Below are positions 10,190 through 21,219 of a stretch of 64,000 bases of DNA, piece by piece; position 1 is the stretch's first letter, and every line of letters starts with the position of its first letter. The DNA is from Paraniabella defluvii (GTDB lineage: Bacteria; Bacteroidota; Bacteroidia; Chitinophagales; Chitinophagaceae). Under the pieces are notes generated by a model. The model was not told the DNA's origin and did not search any database. It worked only from the letters and a program-made list of their open reading frames with translations. Position numbers and translations under genes: made by a program. The stretch lies in the NCBI GenBank assembly GCA_019316985.1, contig CP079215.1, positions 3,596,001 through 3,660,000 of the forward strand. Direction: 5' to 3'.

Positions 10190-12447
10190 ATGTACAAATT
10201 ATTTTTATTTATAGCATTGCTGATAACACAGCCTGGCCCTGCTCAACCGCCTTCCCACCTTACTACCGATTTATTGGAACATACGGACAGGGTGTTTTTA
10301 GACGGCTACCTTACAACGCTTTCCCTGTCGGAAAGCCGTAACGCTATCGAGCGTTACCAGGTACCTGCAATAAGAAACGCCAGGCCTTATCTGGGCTGGG
10401 TAATGAATAGTGAAACGCCTAATACGGTGCAAACTGCGTATCGCGTGTTGGTAGCTTCCAGCAGGAACTGCTGGGTAAGCAGGAAGCCGACCTGTGGGAT
10501 AGCAGGAAAACGGAAAGTAACAACTCTGTGGCGGTACCATATGGAGGAGTTCCGCTGGAACCTTCAAAAATATATTACTGGAAAGTGCAGGTGTGGGATA
10601 ACCATGGTAAGGAGAGTCCTTTCTCAGATATTAAGAGTTTTGTTACCGCTGCCGATCTGGATGGTAAACCAGCCACCTATCCTTTACAAATAACAGATGA
10701 ATACCCGGCAACGTTGCTCCGAACAAAGGATAAAGCCTTTTTAGATTTTGGTAAAGCGGCTTTTGGCAAACTCAGGCTTACGCTAAATTCGAAAAACGGA
10801 ACGGATACGGTGATCATTCACTTGGGCGAACATAGCAATGGTTCGGCGGTAGACCGTAAGCCGGGCGCAACCATTCGGTATGCAGCGTATAAATTGCCTT
10901 TGATGGCCGGGCAGCATACCTACACCATAAAGCTGAGGCCCGACCAACGGAACACGCTTCCGAAGGAAATGAAAGCGGCGTTAACCCGGTACTAATGCCG
11001 GCTTATATTGGAGAGGTATATCCCTTTCGTTATTGCGAACTGGAAAACTATCCCGGTGACATTAAAGACAGGGACATAGTTCGTCAAAGCGTTCATTATC
11101 CTTTTAATGACCATGCCGCAACATTTCACTCTTCTGATTCGGTTTTAAACCAGGTATGGGAGCTGTGTAAATATTCTATTAAGGCTACCTCCTTTTCAGG
11201 CACCTATGTAGATGGAGACCGGGAGCGTATTCCTTATGAAGCAGACGCCTTAATTAACCAATTGGGCCATTATTATACAGACAGGGAGTTTTCAATGGCC
11301 CGCCATTCTAATGAGCACCTCATTTATAACGCTACCTGGCCTACAGAGTGGAATCTGCAAACTTTAATAATGGCATGGGCCGATTATATGCATACCGGTA
11401 ACCGGCAGTCAATTGTACAATGTTATGATGACCTGAAAGCTAAAACATTATTGGCGCTAAAGGAAAACAATAGCCTGATATCATCCAGGACGGGTAAGCT
11501 AACTCCCGAATTTTATAAAAGCATTCATTTTAAAGGAAAGAATTTCAGGGATATTGTAGATTGGCCGCAAACCGGAATAGTGGGAGAGGAGAAGCAGGAG
11601 GCCGGTGAGTCAGACGGATATGTAATGACCACCTATAACACTGTTGTGAATGCTTACCACTATGAGGCATTACAATTAATGAGCCGGATAGCGGGGGTGC
11701 TGGGAAAGAAAGCAGATCAAAAATTATACGGAGATGAGGCAGAGCGGGTAAAAAGCAGTTCAACCTGCTTTTGTTAAATACCAGGACAGGTTATTACAAG
11801 GACGGTATTGATACAGACCATAGCTCGCTGCATGCGAATATGTTCCCGATGGCATTTGGAATGGTTCCTGAAAAGAACATGGGCAGTTGCTGATTTTATC
11901 AGATCGAGAAAGATGGCCTGCAGTGTATACGGGTCTCATTTTTTGCTCGAAGCCATTTATAACGCGAATGATGCGACTTATGGATTGGAGTTGCTGGCTT
12001 GCACCAAAGAAAGAAGCTGGTATAATATGATAAGAGTGGGTTCAACAGTTACTTTGGAAGCATGGGATAATAAATATAAACCTAACCAGGACTGGAACCA
12101 TGCCTGGGGTGCTGCCCCGGCACATCTTATTCCCGGAAATTTTTGGTATAGAGCCTTTGGAGGCCGGCTTTTCAAGGGTACGCATCAGGCCGCAGCCTGC
12201 GAGCGTCAGGGAAGCAGATATAAAAGTGCCTACTATTCGCGGAAATATTATAGCAGCGTTTACTAACCAGCCGGGGCAGAGCTTTTCTCTGGAAGTAACT
12301 ATTCCAGCCAACGCAACCGCTGAATTGTGGCTGCCGTTGCCGGGAAAGAAAAACAGGCTGTTGCTGGATGGGAAAGAACAAAAATTTGTTGAACGGGGTG
12401 GTTTTGCCGTATTGAATTCAGGTTCGGGAAACATACCTGATCGTTAG
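10190..12447 (+). CDS. GH78 alpha-L-rhamnosidase (multiple frameshifts)
   Basis: This is a secreted alpha-L-rhamnosidase, about 750 residues, after a signal peptide ([17 protein letters not shown]). The order is: N-terminal beta domain with the family-typical TAYRVLVAS and [13 protein letters not shown]; a second beta domain ([14 protein letters not shown]); then the (alpha/alpha)6 barrel. The barrel contains [18 protein letters not shown], the region of the catalytic acid and Arg-Glu pair. [11 protein letters not shown] is the second catalytic Glu region, and [15 protein letters not shown] precedes the C-terminal beta domain ([18 protein letters not shown]). Pieces are 10190-10460, about 10460-10945, 10995-11755, about 11755-11880, about 11880-12140 and about 12130-12447. 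It has no SusC/SusD pair beside it, so it is outside a classical utilisation locus. Confidence 0.88.
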
Positions 12448-12604
12448 GAATACGGGTAGATAAACGATCGATAGGAAAGATCAGTGATGCGGATGTACAG
12501 AGTGCCTGTGTGTACGGATTATTGAATTAATAATACATAGGCCATTTATAAATGCCGGCAATGTTTTACATTTATCTGCTGTAAGCGTCCTAAAAATCTG
12601 AGTA

Positions 12605-15125
12605 ATGAATAACAGAAGAGACTTTCTTAAAAAGGCCATGCTGCTATCGGGTGCAGCCGGCATATCTACTTTTATGCCTGACTCTATTAAAGCCGCCATG
12701 GCAATCGACCCCAAAGAAGGAAGTACTTTCCTGGATGCCGAGCACATTGTAATTCTGATGCAGGAGAACCGTTCTTTTGATCATAGCTATGGCACCTTAC
12801 AGGGCGTGAGAGGTTTTAATGATCCAAGAGCCATCACGCTTCCGGATAAAAAACCGGTTTGGCTGCAAACTGACGAGAAGGGAGATACTTATGCGCCTTT
12901 CAGACTGGACATCAAAAAAACTAAAATAACCTGGATGGGTGATTTGCCCCATTCCCGTGCGAGCCAGGTAGATGCCTATAATTCGGGAAAATATGATCAA
13001 TGGTTATTAGCCAAGAAATCGGGAAATAAGAAGTATGCCTCTATGCCGCTGACCTTAGGACATTACACCCGTGAGGATCTTCCGTTTTACTACGCACTCG
13101 CAGATGCTTTTACCATTTGCGATCAAAACTTCTGTTCGGTAATGACCAGCACCACGCCTAACCGCTCCTTTTTCTGGACGGCCAATATTATGAGTGAAGA
13201 AGATGGGCGTGCGAAAGCTAATATCCGCAATACAGATTACGGAGCAGCAAAAATGCGTTGGGACAGCTTTCCCGAATTGCTTACCCAAAATGATATCAGC
13301 TGGAAGTTTTACCAGAATGAAATATCTGCAGGCGGTGGTTTTAAAGGCGAAGAGCGTTCCTGGCTGGCAAACTTTGGCTGCAATCTCCTGGAGTTTTTTG
13401 CAGCTTACAACGTGAAGTTCGCTCCTAAATATATTCAGAGTCTTCAAAACCAGGTAGACTCGTTGCCTGGAGAAATTGATAAGTTGCAACAGGCGAGTCC
13501 CGGCGAAATGGATGAGGTGAAAAACAGCGCCGCTATCAGGAACAAGCAAAAAGCATTGGATGCGGCACGTGCCGAACTGGCTAAATGGAATCAATCTCAA
13601 TTTGAAAAGTTATCGGCTAAAGAGAAGGAGCTTTTTCAAAATGCATTTGTAACCAATGCAGGTGATCCGGGCTATCGCAAGCTGGACCGTTTGACTTTTG
13701 AAGAAGCGGGTAAGAAGAGAGAAGTAGAAGTTCCTGCGGGCGATATATTTTACCAGTTCAGGAAAGATGTAAATGAAGGCAGGCTGCCTGCCGTTTCGTG
13801 GCTGGCCGGGCCACAGAAGTTTTCTGACCATCCCAGCGCCCCTGGTATGGGGCCTGGTATCTTTCGGAGATTATGGATATCTTAACAAAAATCCTGAAGT
13901 ATGGCAGAAAACCATATTTATCATTACCTACGACGAAAACGACGGCTACTTTGATCATGTGCCTCCGTTCTCGATCTCTGATAATAAAGTATCTGGTACC
14001 GGTAAATGTGCACCGGAGATGGATACAGAAGTGGAACACGTGCGATTTGACAATGAAGTAAAACAAGGCATCCCGGCCGGGCAGGCGCGGGAAGGCGCAG
14101 TGGGATTGGGATTCAGGGTGCCCATGATTATAGCTTCCCCCTGGACAAGAGGCGGTAAAGTTTGTTCCCAGCTTTTTGAGCACACCTCTACCTTACAATT
14201 CCTGGAAACGTTTTGCAGCGCAAAATTTAAGAAGCATATACGCTTTAATAATATTAACCCCTGGCGGCGCGCCATCAGCGGTAATTTAACATCGGCTTTC
14301 GATCGGTTTACTACAAATCTTGATATTAAAAAAGATCTGGTTGATCGTAATGAACAGATTGAAAAGATATATAACGCGCAGTTTACGCCGGAGCCGGCCG
14401 GCTATCAAAAGATAACAGAAGAGGCGTTACAAAAAAAAGCAATTAAGGCAATGGCTACCTCAACAGGAGCCGGGTACCAGGAAGTCGTGTGCCCTTCCTT
14501 ACGAGCTTTATGTAAATGGTTCATTCAATCGCGGTAAAGGAAGTTTTGATATACGGTTTGAAGCTTCAAAAGACCAGTTTGGTGATAAGGCCTCAGGCGC
14601 GCCATTCAAAGTGTATGCTATGGGAAGCCACAAGGCTTTAATGAATGAAGAAACATTTGAGCTCAACCGTTCCTGGAACTATACTGTTGCAGCGGGCTAT
14701 CAAACAACGGCGCAATGGGCGTTGGAAGATTTTGAAAATAAAGGATATCACCTGCGGGTGTATGGACCGAACGGGTTTTATCGCGAATTTGCGGGGATCA
14801 TAAAACACCGGCAATTGAAGTACATTGTCGTTATGAAAAAGCTGCAAAAATAACCGGTAATATTGAGCTGCACCTGTTTAATAATGAGCAGCAGGATATA
14901 GAGTTGGAGGTCGTTGACAATGCTTATGACAACCCAACGCAGCGCCCGGTTATTACTGCTAATCAAAAGGATAAAACAGTACTGTTGAACCTGAAGAAAT
15001 CGGCCGGGTGGTACGATTTTACAGTAAGGTTCAAAAACAATAATGCTACCGTTTATCGCTTCGCGGGGCATGTGGAAACCGGCGAGAGTAGCATCACAGA
15101 CCCCGCAATGGGCAATGCCGTATAA
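12605..15125 (+). CDS. Tat-exported phosphocholine-specific phospholipase C (frameshifted)
   Basis: This phosphoesterase-superfamily phospholipase C, about 840 residues, should hydrolyse phosphatidylcholine or sphingomyelin in the periplasm or outside the cell. The N-terminus has a twin-arginine signal, NNRRDFLKKAMLLSGAAG. The metal and catalytic region VILMQENRSFDHSYGTLQG follows at once, then TSTTPNRSFFWT, IFIITYDENDGYFDHVPP and GFRVPMIIASPWTRGG, all typical of the family. After about residue 600 come C-terminal beta domains of the DUF756 kind (LPYELYVNGSFNRG and LKKSAGWYDFTVRF). Pieces are 12605-13860, 13870-14500, 14500-14810 and 14800-15125. A possible promoter (TTTA-N18-TACATTTA) sits at 12545-12574. 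The gene is alone on its strand, 160 nt before ogt. Confidence 0.88.
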
Positions 15126-15288
15126 ACTTTGCAGGCAACCCGGTGCAGATCCGCCTCCCGAATTGCTGCGGGGCTAAACACCTGGCCTGCCTATATTGAT
15201 CAGTGTATAAAAATTCCGGGTTGTATACCGTAGTCCGCTTTCTTTTATGTAGTTTGCTTTTTTATTAAGGCGCCACCTATCTGAAGCA

Positions 15289-15804
15289 ATGGAAATTAAT
15301 CAACGTGTAGTATATAAAGATATGATAACACCTGTGGGACAGATCAGGCTGATCGCGTCGCATGCAGGTTTAATGGCCCTGTTATGGGAAGGAGAAGATT
15401 ATACCGGAACAAAGTATCCTGCTGCGGTAAGAGACAATGAGGACAGGATTCTGGTACAGGCAGAACGGCAATTGGAAGAATATTTTGCAAAAGAAAGAAG
15501 GGTTTTCGATGTACCCCTGGATATGAAAGGAACCGGGTTCCAGTTAAGTGTCTGGCATGCTTTGCTGGACATTCCATACGGAACAACAAAAACCTATGGT
15601 GCGCTTGCGCGTACATTGGGCGACATTAAAGCTGTGCGGGCTGTTGGTGGCGCGTTGAATAAGAACCCTGTTGCTATTATCGTTCCCTGCCATAGAGTAG
15701 TAGGTGCATCTGGCAAGTTGGTAGGTTTTGCGGGAGGTCTTGAAAATAAATCTATTTTACTCGGTCTTGAAAGCAGCCATAAAATGCCCACACTTTTCCA
15801 GTAA
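15289..15804 (+). CDS. ogt: Methylated-DNA--protein-cysteine S-methyltransferase
   Basis: This suicide repair protein moves the methyl group of O6-methylguanine to its own cysteine. The active-site motif is IIVPCHRVVGASG near residue 140. It is preceded by the helix-turn-helix GTTKTYGALARTLG and followed by GFAGGLENKSILL. The length (171 aa) is normal and the frame is intact. The downstream alkA starts 4 nt after the stop, so the two genes should form a small alkylation-repair operon. Confidence 0.95.
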   Translation: MEINQRVVYKDMITPVGQIRLIASHAGLMALLWEGEDYTGTKYPAAVRDNEDRILVQAERQLEEYFAKERRVFDVPLDMKGTGFQLSVWHALLDIPYGTTKTYGALARTLGDIKAVRAVGGALNKNPVAIIVPCHRVVGASGKLVGFAGGLENKSILLGLESSHKMPTLFQ

Positions 15805-15808
15805 TTAT

Positions 15809-16487
15809 ATGCAGGAGGCAGCAATAAAAACAGAAGCCGTTTTAACGGCAATAACAACGTTTAACAGTGACAATTACAGGGTGTTATGCGATCATTTAGC
15901 CGCCCGCGATTCCGACCTGAAAAGAATATTGGAAACACATGATTATCCTCCTATGTGGACCCGGGATAACAGCTTTGAATCCTTGGTGCATATTATACTC
16001 GAGCAACAGGTATCCCTGGCTTCGGCCCTTGCTGCGCTCAACAAGCTAAAAGAGAAAGTAAAATTCATTACACCAAAAGAGGTATTGAAGCTAAGTGATG
16101 AGGAAATGAAGGCATGTTTTGTCAGCCGGCAGAAAACGGGTTATATAAGAGGACTGGCGAAGGCAATCGAAAATAACGAAATCAATTTGCAGGCATTTGC
16201 CGTAATGCCCGACGAGGACATACGCAGGAAGTTAATCTTTAAAAGGCATAGGTAACTGGACCATTGATGTGTACCTGATGTTTTCCCTTCAACGGGCAGA
16301 TATTTTCCCGGTAGGCGATCTTGCTGCCGTAAACGCATTGAAACGATTAAAGCAGCCGGGTCTTTTAACAACTAAAGAAGCTATATTGGCAATCAGTGAA
16401 ACCTGGAGACCGTTTCGAACGGTGGCCAGCATGATGCTTTGGCATTATTACCTCTCTAACACCAGGAGAAAAAGTATGCCGGTTTGA
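15809..16487 (+). CDS. alkA: DNA-3-methyladenine glycosylase II (AlkA-like), one frameshift
   Basis: This base-excision glycosylase of the HhH-GPD family removes alkylated purines. The first piece (15809-16240) has the fold start FESLVHIILEQQVSLASA. The second (about 16240-16487) holds the helix-hairpin-helix GIGNWTIDVYLM and the catalytic aspartate in FPVGDLAAVNAL. An indel close to 16240 (AAAAGGC) joins LIFKRH with LKGIGNW. The ATG at 15809 is the first in frame after the ogt stop; a GGAGG just inside the gene is not a usable ribosome site. The length of about 225 aa lacks the extra N-terminal domain of E. coli AlkA, as is common in this phylum. Confidence 0.88.
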
Positions 16488-16515
16488 TCTGCAATAAAAA
16501 GGCCTTGTGTGCTTG

Positions 16516-16883
16516 CTATTTCCGTTCCTGCACGTTAAATACCGTACCCGCAGGGTCCATGATCCAATGCATATTGGACGGTAACTCCTCTATATCGTCG
16601 CAGGTGCTTATATTGTTTACTTTTAAATACTCGGTAGCCGATTCGATATCGGGTACCGTTAATTGCAGCCAGGTTTCGGAGTGGGTGTAATTGTCTACAC
16701 AATCCAGCCATAATATGTTATGCCCGAAAGCAACCTGATGGGTTCTGGAAACCGTAGGGTTTTGAATGGGATGCTCCTGTACTTCCAGCTTTAGAATATC
16801 GCGGTAAAACGATACTGTTTGCTCGTATTGGTGCTTGGGTATTTTAACTGCGATATTAATGCCCGCTTCAAAATGTATATCAT
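16516..16883 (-). CDS. VOC (glyoxalase/bleomycin-resistance) family protein, start obscured by an indel
   Basis: The minus-strand frame reads DIHFEAGINIAVKIPKHQY, SFYRDILKLEVQEHP, HQVAFGHNILWLDCVDNY, WLQLTVPDIESATEYLK and ends with NMHWIMDPAGTVFNVQERK. This is the beta-alpha-beta-beta-beta pattern of a single VOC protein of about 120 residues. No start codon is in this frame. The only ATG is at 16883 in another frame two or three codons away, so an indel near 16876-16882 is assumed. It converges on alkA with 28 nt between the stops. Substrate is unknown, and metal-binding residues cannot be assigned with certainty. Confidence 0.72.
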
Positions 16884-17156
16884 TATTTTATTTTTAAATA
16901 TGAAGTGCTGCTGTTCTTTTTTTTCGTTTAGCCGGATTAAAATTAAAAATGCCTCTATTAGTGGCCCTTGCCATGGGGCAAGAAATCAATTTTGAGCCAG
17001 ACATAAAAAAGACGGTATGTTTTGAGCTTAAAAAGCAATGGCTTCTTTGTCGCCGTTGTTTTTATCAATACATTTATTAAAAAATTGAAGGTGTTATAGC
17101 CAGCCGGATCAAAACAATGTATATTTTGAATTGTTAAGAAGTTCAATAACGCTATT

Positions 17157-18344
17157 ATGGATTTTAAGCTTATTCTCCAGGCCGTCAGCAATTATGTGGC
17201 TGAATATTTTAAAGAACACGGCTCCGAACAGCTCCTGTATCATAATTATGAGCATACAGCTTCTGTGGCAACCGCTGCTTCAGAACTGAATGCGCATTAC
17301 CGATTGTCGGAGCAGGATGATTTTATTGTCAGGGTAGCAGCATGGTTCCACGACCTGGGTTACCTGGTAGATCCTGATAATCATGAAGCCGCCAGCGTGG
17401 TACTGGCCGAAAATTTTTAAAGGAAAAAAAGGTGCCATCCGTCATAATAGACGAAGTAAAAGCTTGTATATTGGCCACACGGATGCCTCAGAAGCCCAAA
17501 AACCTGCTGCAGCAAATTGTATGTGATGCAGATATGTCGCACTTTTCAACCGATTCGTTTGCCGAAAAAAGCAAGCAGTTACGAAAAGAGCTGCAAACCC
17601 GGTGCGGCCTGGCCATTAGTAAAAATGCCTGGCGGCATCAAACTATTTGCTTGCTGGAAGTACACCAGTATCATACCGATTATGCGAGAGAGCACTGGAA
17701 TGTAAAAAAATGGAGAACCTGGAAGACCAATTAAAGAAAGATAAAAAGTCGAAAGAAGGAGAAACGCTGCCCGCAGAAGATACCGGCGGTAAAAAAATAA
17801 AAAGGGTAATGGCGACCGCCCGGAAAAAGGAATTGAGACGATGTTCCGGATCACTTCCACCAATAACCAGCGCCTCAGCGATATGGCAGATAAAAAAGCC
17901 GATATCCTTATTACTGTCAACTCAATTTTATTATCAGCCATATTAAGCCTGCTGATCCGCAAACTCGAAAGCAACACCCATTTGGTAATACCTACTATCA
18001 TCATATTGGTAGTGTCGGCTGTTACGCTTATCTACGCTATTCTGGCCACCCGTCCTAAAATTCCAAGCGGAGTTTTCAGTCAGCGGGATGTAGATAGTAA
18101 AAATGTAAACCTGCTGTTCTTTGGCAATTTTTACAGGATGGATTTTGAGGAGTATAAGAAGGGAATGTGGAAAGTGATGGAAGACCGCGATTTTTTATAT
18201 GGCTCCCTGGTAAAAGATGTGTATTCGCAGGGAATTGTGCTGGGGCGAAAATATAAGCTGTTGCGCGTAGCCTACAACGTATTCATGTTTGGACTGATGA
18301 CCGCTATCATAGCATTCGTTATTGCTATTTTTTCTATTGTATAA
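17157..18344 (+). CDS. HD-domain phosphohydrolase fused to PycTM (Pycsar-effector-like) membrane domain, frameshifted
   Basis: This is a two-part signalling protein of about 395 residues. The N-terminal half is an HD domain: [10 protein letters not shown] supplies one His, [18 protein letters not shown] the HD pair, and [10 protein letters not shown] a distal Asp. HD proteins hydrolyse nucleotides such as cyclic di-nucleotides, (p)ppGpp or dNTPs; this substrate is unknown. A charged Lys/Glu-rich linker ([15 protein letters not shown]) leads to the C-terminal half, starting at [20 protein letters not shown]. That half has three hydrophobic segments ([56 protein letters not shown]) and [14 protein letters not shown] recognise this as the PycTM domain known from Pycsar anti-phage effectors. 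Pieces are 17157-17420, about 17420-17700, 17700-17830 and 17841-18344. The stop TAA directly abuts the ATG of ppk1, so the two should be translationally coupled. Confidence 0.82.
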
Positions 18345-20351
18345 ATGGAGGTGATGAAGTTAAAGGACGAGACTTTAGCTGGCTGGAATTTAATGAACGC
18401 TTATTGTATGAGGCGGCTGACAAGGCAGTACCCCTCGCAGAACGCTTAAAGTTCCTGTCGATCTATTCATCTAACCTGGATGAATTTTCGAGGGTGCGCA
18501 TTCCTACCATTACTGCCCTGGGAAAGGTGCAGAAACAGAATAAAGAAGATAATGCAACCGCAATTGCAGGCATTATCAACCGGCAGCAAGACAGGTTTGG
18601 ACAAATTATAAAGTCGGTAACCGGCGAATTAAAAAAGAAAGGGGTTTATATTGTATACAACGAGCCGATACCTGCCATCGTCTTAAAAGAAGTAACCGAC
18701 TATTTTTTTCGCGCAGATAGCGGCTTTCCTGAGAATAGCCTATCCTCAGTCTGCAGGTAATTTTTTTCCGGAAAACAACCATATTTATTTGGCGGCAGAT
18801 TTAAGAAAAGGAAGTATGGGGCAGCTGGCGGTTATTACAATCCCCTCCGATCATTTGCCGCGGTTTTTTCGGTAAAAAAGAAGGAATACAGTATGTGATT
18901 TTTATTGACGACATTATTAAGATACAGCTCCCTTCTTTATGGCCCGGTATTGTTGTGGATACTGCTTATAGTTTCAAAGTAACCAGGGACGCGGAAATTG
19001 ACCTCGACGATGAGTATAAAGGTAATCTTGCGCAAAAATTGCGGCGCAGATAGCCAAACGTGATTTTGGATTAGCAACCCGGCTGCTATACGATGCGGTG
19101 ATGCCGGAAGCTTTATTGCAGCAATTGGTACGCAGCCTGGGCTTGCAAAATGCGATGATCATGCCGGGGGCGCGTATCATAACCTGAAAGATCTGTCTTC
19201 TATCCCTATTACAGATGCTTCATTAAAAGATCAGCCCTGGCCGGCAGTGTTCTATCCTTTATCCGAGCCAACTTTATTGGAAAGCATTAGTCAAAAAGAT
19301 ATTTTATTACATCTTCCGTTTCATAATTATGACATGGTGTTGCGCTTCTTCAATGAAGTGGCGCTTGACAGAACGGGTTACCGAGATCAGCATGACCATG
19401 TATCGTATATCCGGTACTTCGAGAATAGCGGAGGCTCTTATTACGGCAGCGCTTGCCGGGAAAAAGTAACGGTTTTTGTGGAGCTGAAAGCAAGGTTTGA
19501 TGAGGCCAATAATATTACCTGGGCCAGGAAAATGAAGGCGGCGGGTATCCGTATTATTTATAGTATCCCGCAAATGAAAGTACATGCTAAAGTGGTACTG
19601 GTAAAAAGAAAATGCGGGGGCATTGGCAATACCTGGGCTTATTGGGAAGCGGCAACTTTAACGAAGTTACCGCCCGTTTTTATACCGACCAGGTACTGAT
19701 GACTAGCAATAAGGACTTATTGAACGACCTGGACCAGCTGTTTCGGTTATTAAAGAAAAATAAAAAATCCTTTGCGGCCGATGCAATAGTACCACAACAG
19801 TTACTGATAGCGCCTTTTAATTTACAAAGCCGCTTTGTTGCACTGATCGACCGGGAGATCGGGCATGCCCGCGCGGGCCGTAAAGCGGAGATGGTGATAA
19901 AGATCAATAACCTGGAAGATGAAAAGATGATCCTAAAGTTGTATGAGGCATCAATGCAGGCGTTACGATACAGTTGATCGTAAGAGGCATTTGCAGGCTG
20001 GTACCAGGCGTGGAGGGACAGAGCGAGCATATCAGCGTAAGAAGAATTGTAGACCGGTACCTGGAACATGGCCGCATATTCTGGTTTTACAATAATGGAG
20101 CAGATGAAATATATATGGGATCGGCAGACTGGATGACCCGCAATTTATACCGGCGTATTGAAGTATGCTTTCCTGTAGCGGACAGTAGGTTAAAAGCATC
20201 GCTGCGCCAGGTGTTGGATATTTACTTAAAAGATAACCTCAAAGCTACATGGGTAACAGCAGATGGAGCGCATAATCCTGTTGCCGGTAAAGGCAAACGC
20301 CTTCAGGCACAGGCAGCCATGTACCAATGGGTAAAAGAGCAGGCTCAATAA
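18345..20351 (+). CDS. ppk1: Polyphosphate kinase 1 (many frameshifts)
   Basis: PPK1 reversibly polymerises the gamma-phosphate of ATP into polyphosphate. The pieces cover the whole family pattern: N domain ([29 protein letters not shown]), head domain (LPRFF...[11 protein letters not shown]), C1 ([44 protein letters not shown] with the HxK phosphorylation region, [12 protein letters not shown]), and C2 ([29 protein letters not shown]). At least six breaks are present: near 18370, at a T7 run (18703-18709), and near 18870, 19045, 19185, 19610 and 19975. The ATG at 18345 touches the stop of the HD-PycTM gene; an alternative ATG is at 18354. It is 10 nt upstream of the next gene. Confidence 0.93.
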
Positions 20352-20361
20352 AATCGGAGAA

Positions 20362-21217
20362 ATGAAGCGGAAAGAATTAATAGTTTTGTTATTGCTGGCA
20401 TATTTTACATTGCTGGCCTGCGGGCAGCCGGTAAAAAAGTGCCGCCGGCGCCGCCTGGTTATGATTGGGGTGTATGATAAAATAATATTGTCGGATGACC
20501 TGTTGGAGATTTCGGGAATTGCTTTTGCGCCAGGCCGGTTCGATACACTCTATGCGCAGCAGGATGAGGAAGGCGCCATCTTCCGGGTTGGGCTTCCTTC
20601 AGGGAAATATAAAAGAGTAGACTTCGGTGATGCCGGGGATTACGAAGATATCGCGATCCTTAGAGATACTATGTTGTTGCTCGAATCTGAAGGCTCCTTT
20701 TACGGCTTCCGGCTTGACAGTCTTACCGCGAAAAGAGCAAAACCCTTCAGGTACTATGAGAAGGTATTGCCCAAAGGGGAGTATGAAGGGTTGTTTGCTG
20801 ATGCGTTAACAGGCAGTTATTATGCACTTTGCAAATCCTGCAAGGGCGATAAAAAAACAAACAGGCTACGGTTTACGAGTTACATTGGAACAAAGACTCA
20901 TTGATAATTGCAGGACAATATGCCATCGATGTTACCGAAATAATGGCTGCTTCCGGGAAAAAGAAAATAGCATTTGAACCCTCAGCATTGGCTAGGCACC
21001 CTTGACCGGCGAATGGTACATCGTGTCATCGGTAAATAAAATGCTGGTGGTTGCCAACCGGCAATGGCGGGTAACAGCTTCCTACCCTTTAAGCAGGAAA
21101 CTGCTGGTACAACCTGAGGGTATTGCATTTGATGGTGCAGGCAATATGTATATCAGTAGCGAAGGCGATGAGTTACAGGCCGGAAGAATATTGAAATTCG
21201 GTTATAAGAAGCCTTAA
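20362..21217 (+). CDS. SdiA-regulated-domain-like lipoprotein (frameshifted)
   Basis: This is a putative lipoprotein, about 285 residues, with a signal ending in a lipobox (YFTLLACG). The rest is a beta-propeller-like chain: LLEISGIAFAPGRFDTLYA, YEDIAILRDTMLLLES, YEGLFADALTGSYYAL, FEPSALARHP, and GIAFDGAGNMYISSEGDEL near the end. This arrangement is that of the SdiA-regulated / phytase-like propeller family of Bacteroidota, whose function is not established to my knowledge. Breaks lie near 20865 and 20995. It sits between ppk1 and the phosphoesterase-barrel gene with gaps of 10 and 2 nt, so it is in the same transcription unit. Confidence 0.72.
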
Positions 21218-21219
21218 TA

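Noticed and set aside
16958..17191. A minus-strand gene of 77 codons between the VOC and HD genes
   Set aside because: It overlaps the start of the HD-PycTM gene, has a biased hydrophobic/lysine composition of AT-rich spacer DNA, and matches no family I know.
17841..18344. A complete Pycsar anti-phage system
   Set aside because: Only the PycTM domain is present. No nucleotide cyclase is found in the window, and the neighbours are polyphosphate and envelope genes, so a defence function is not supported.
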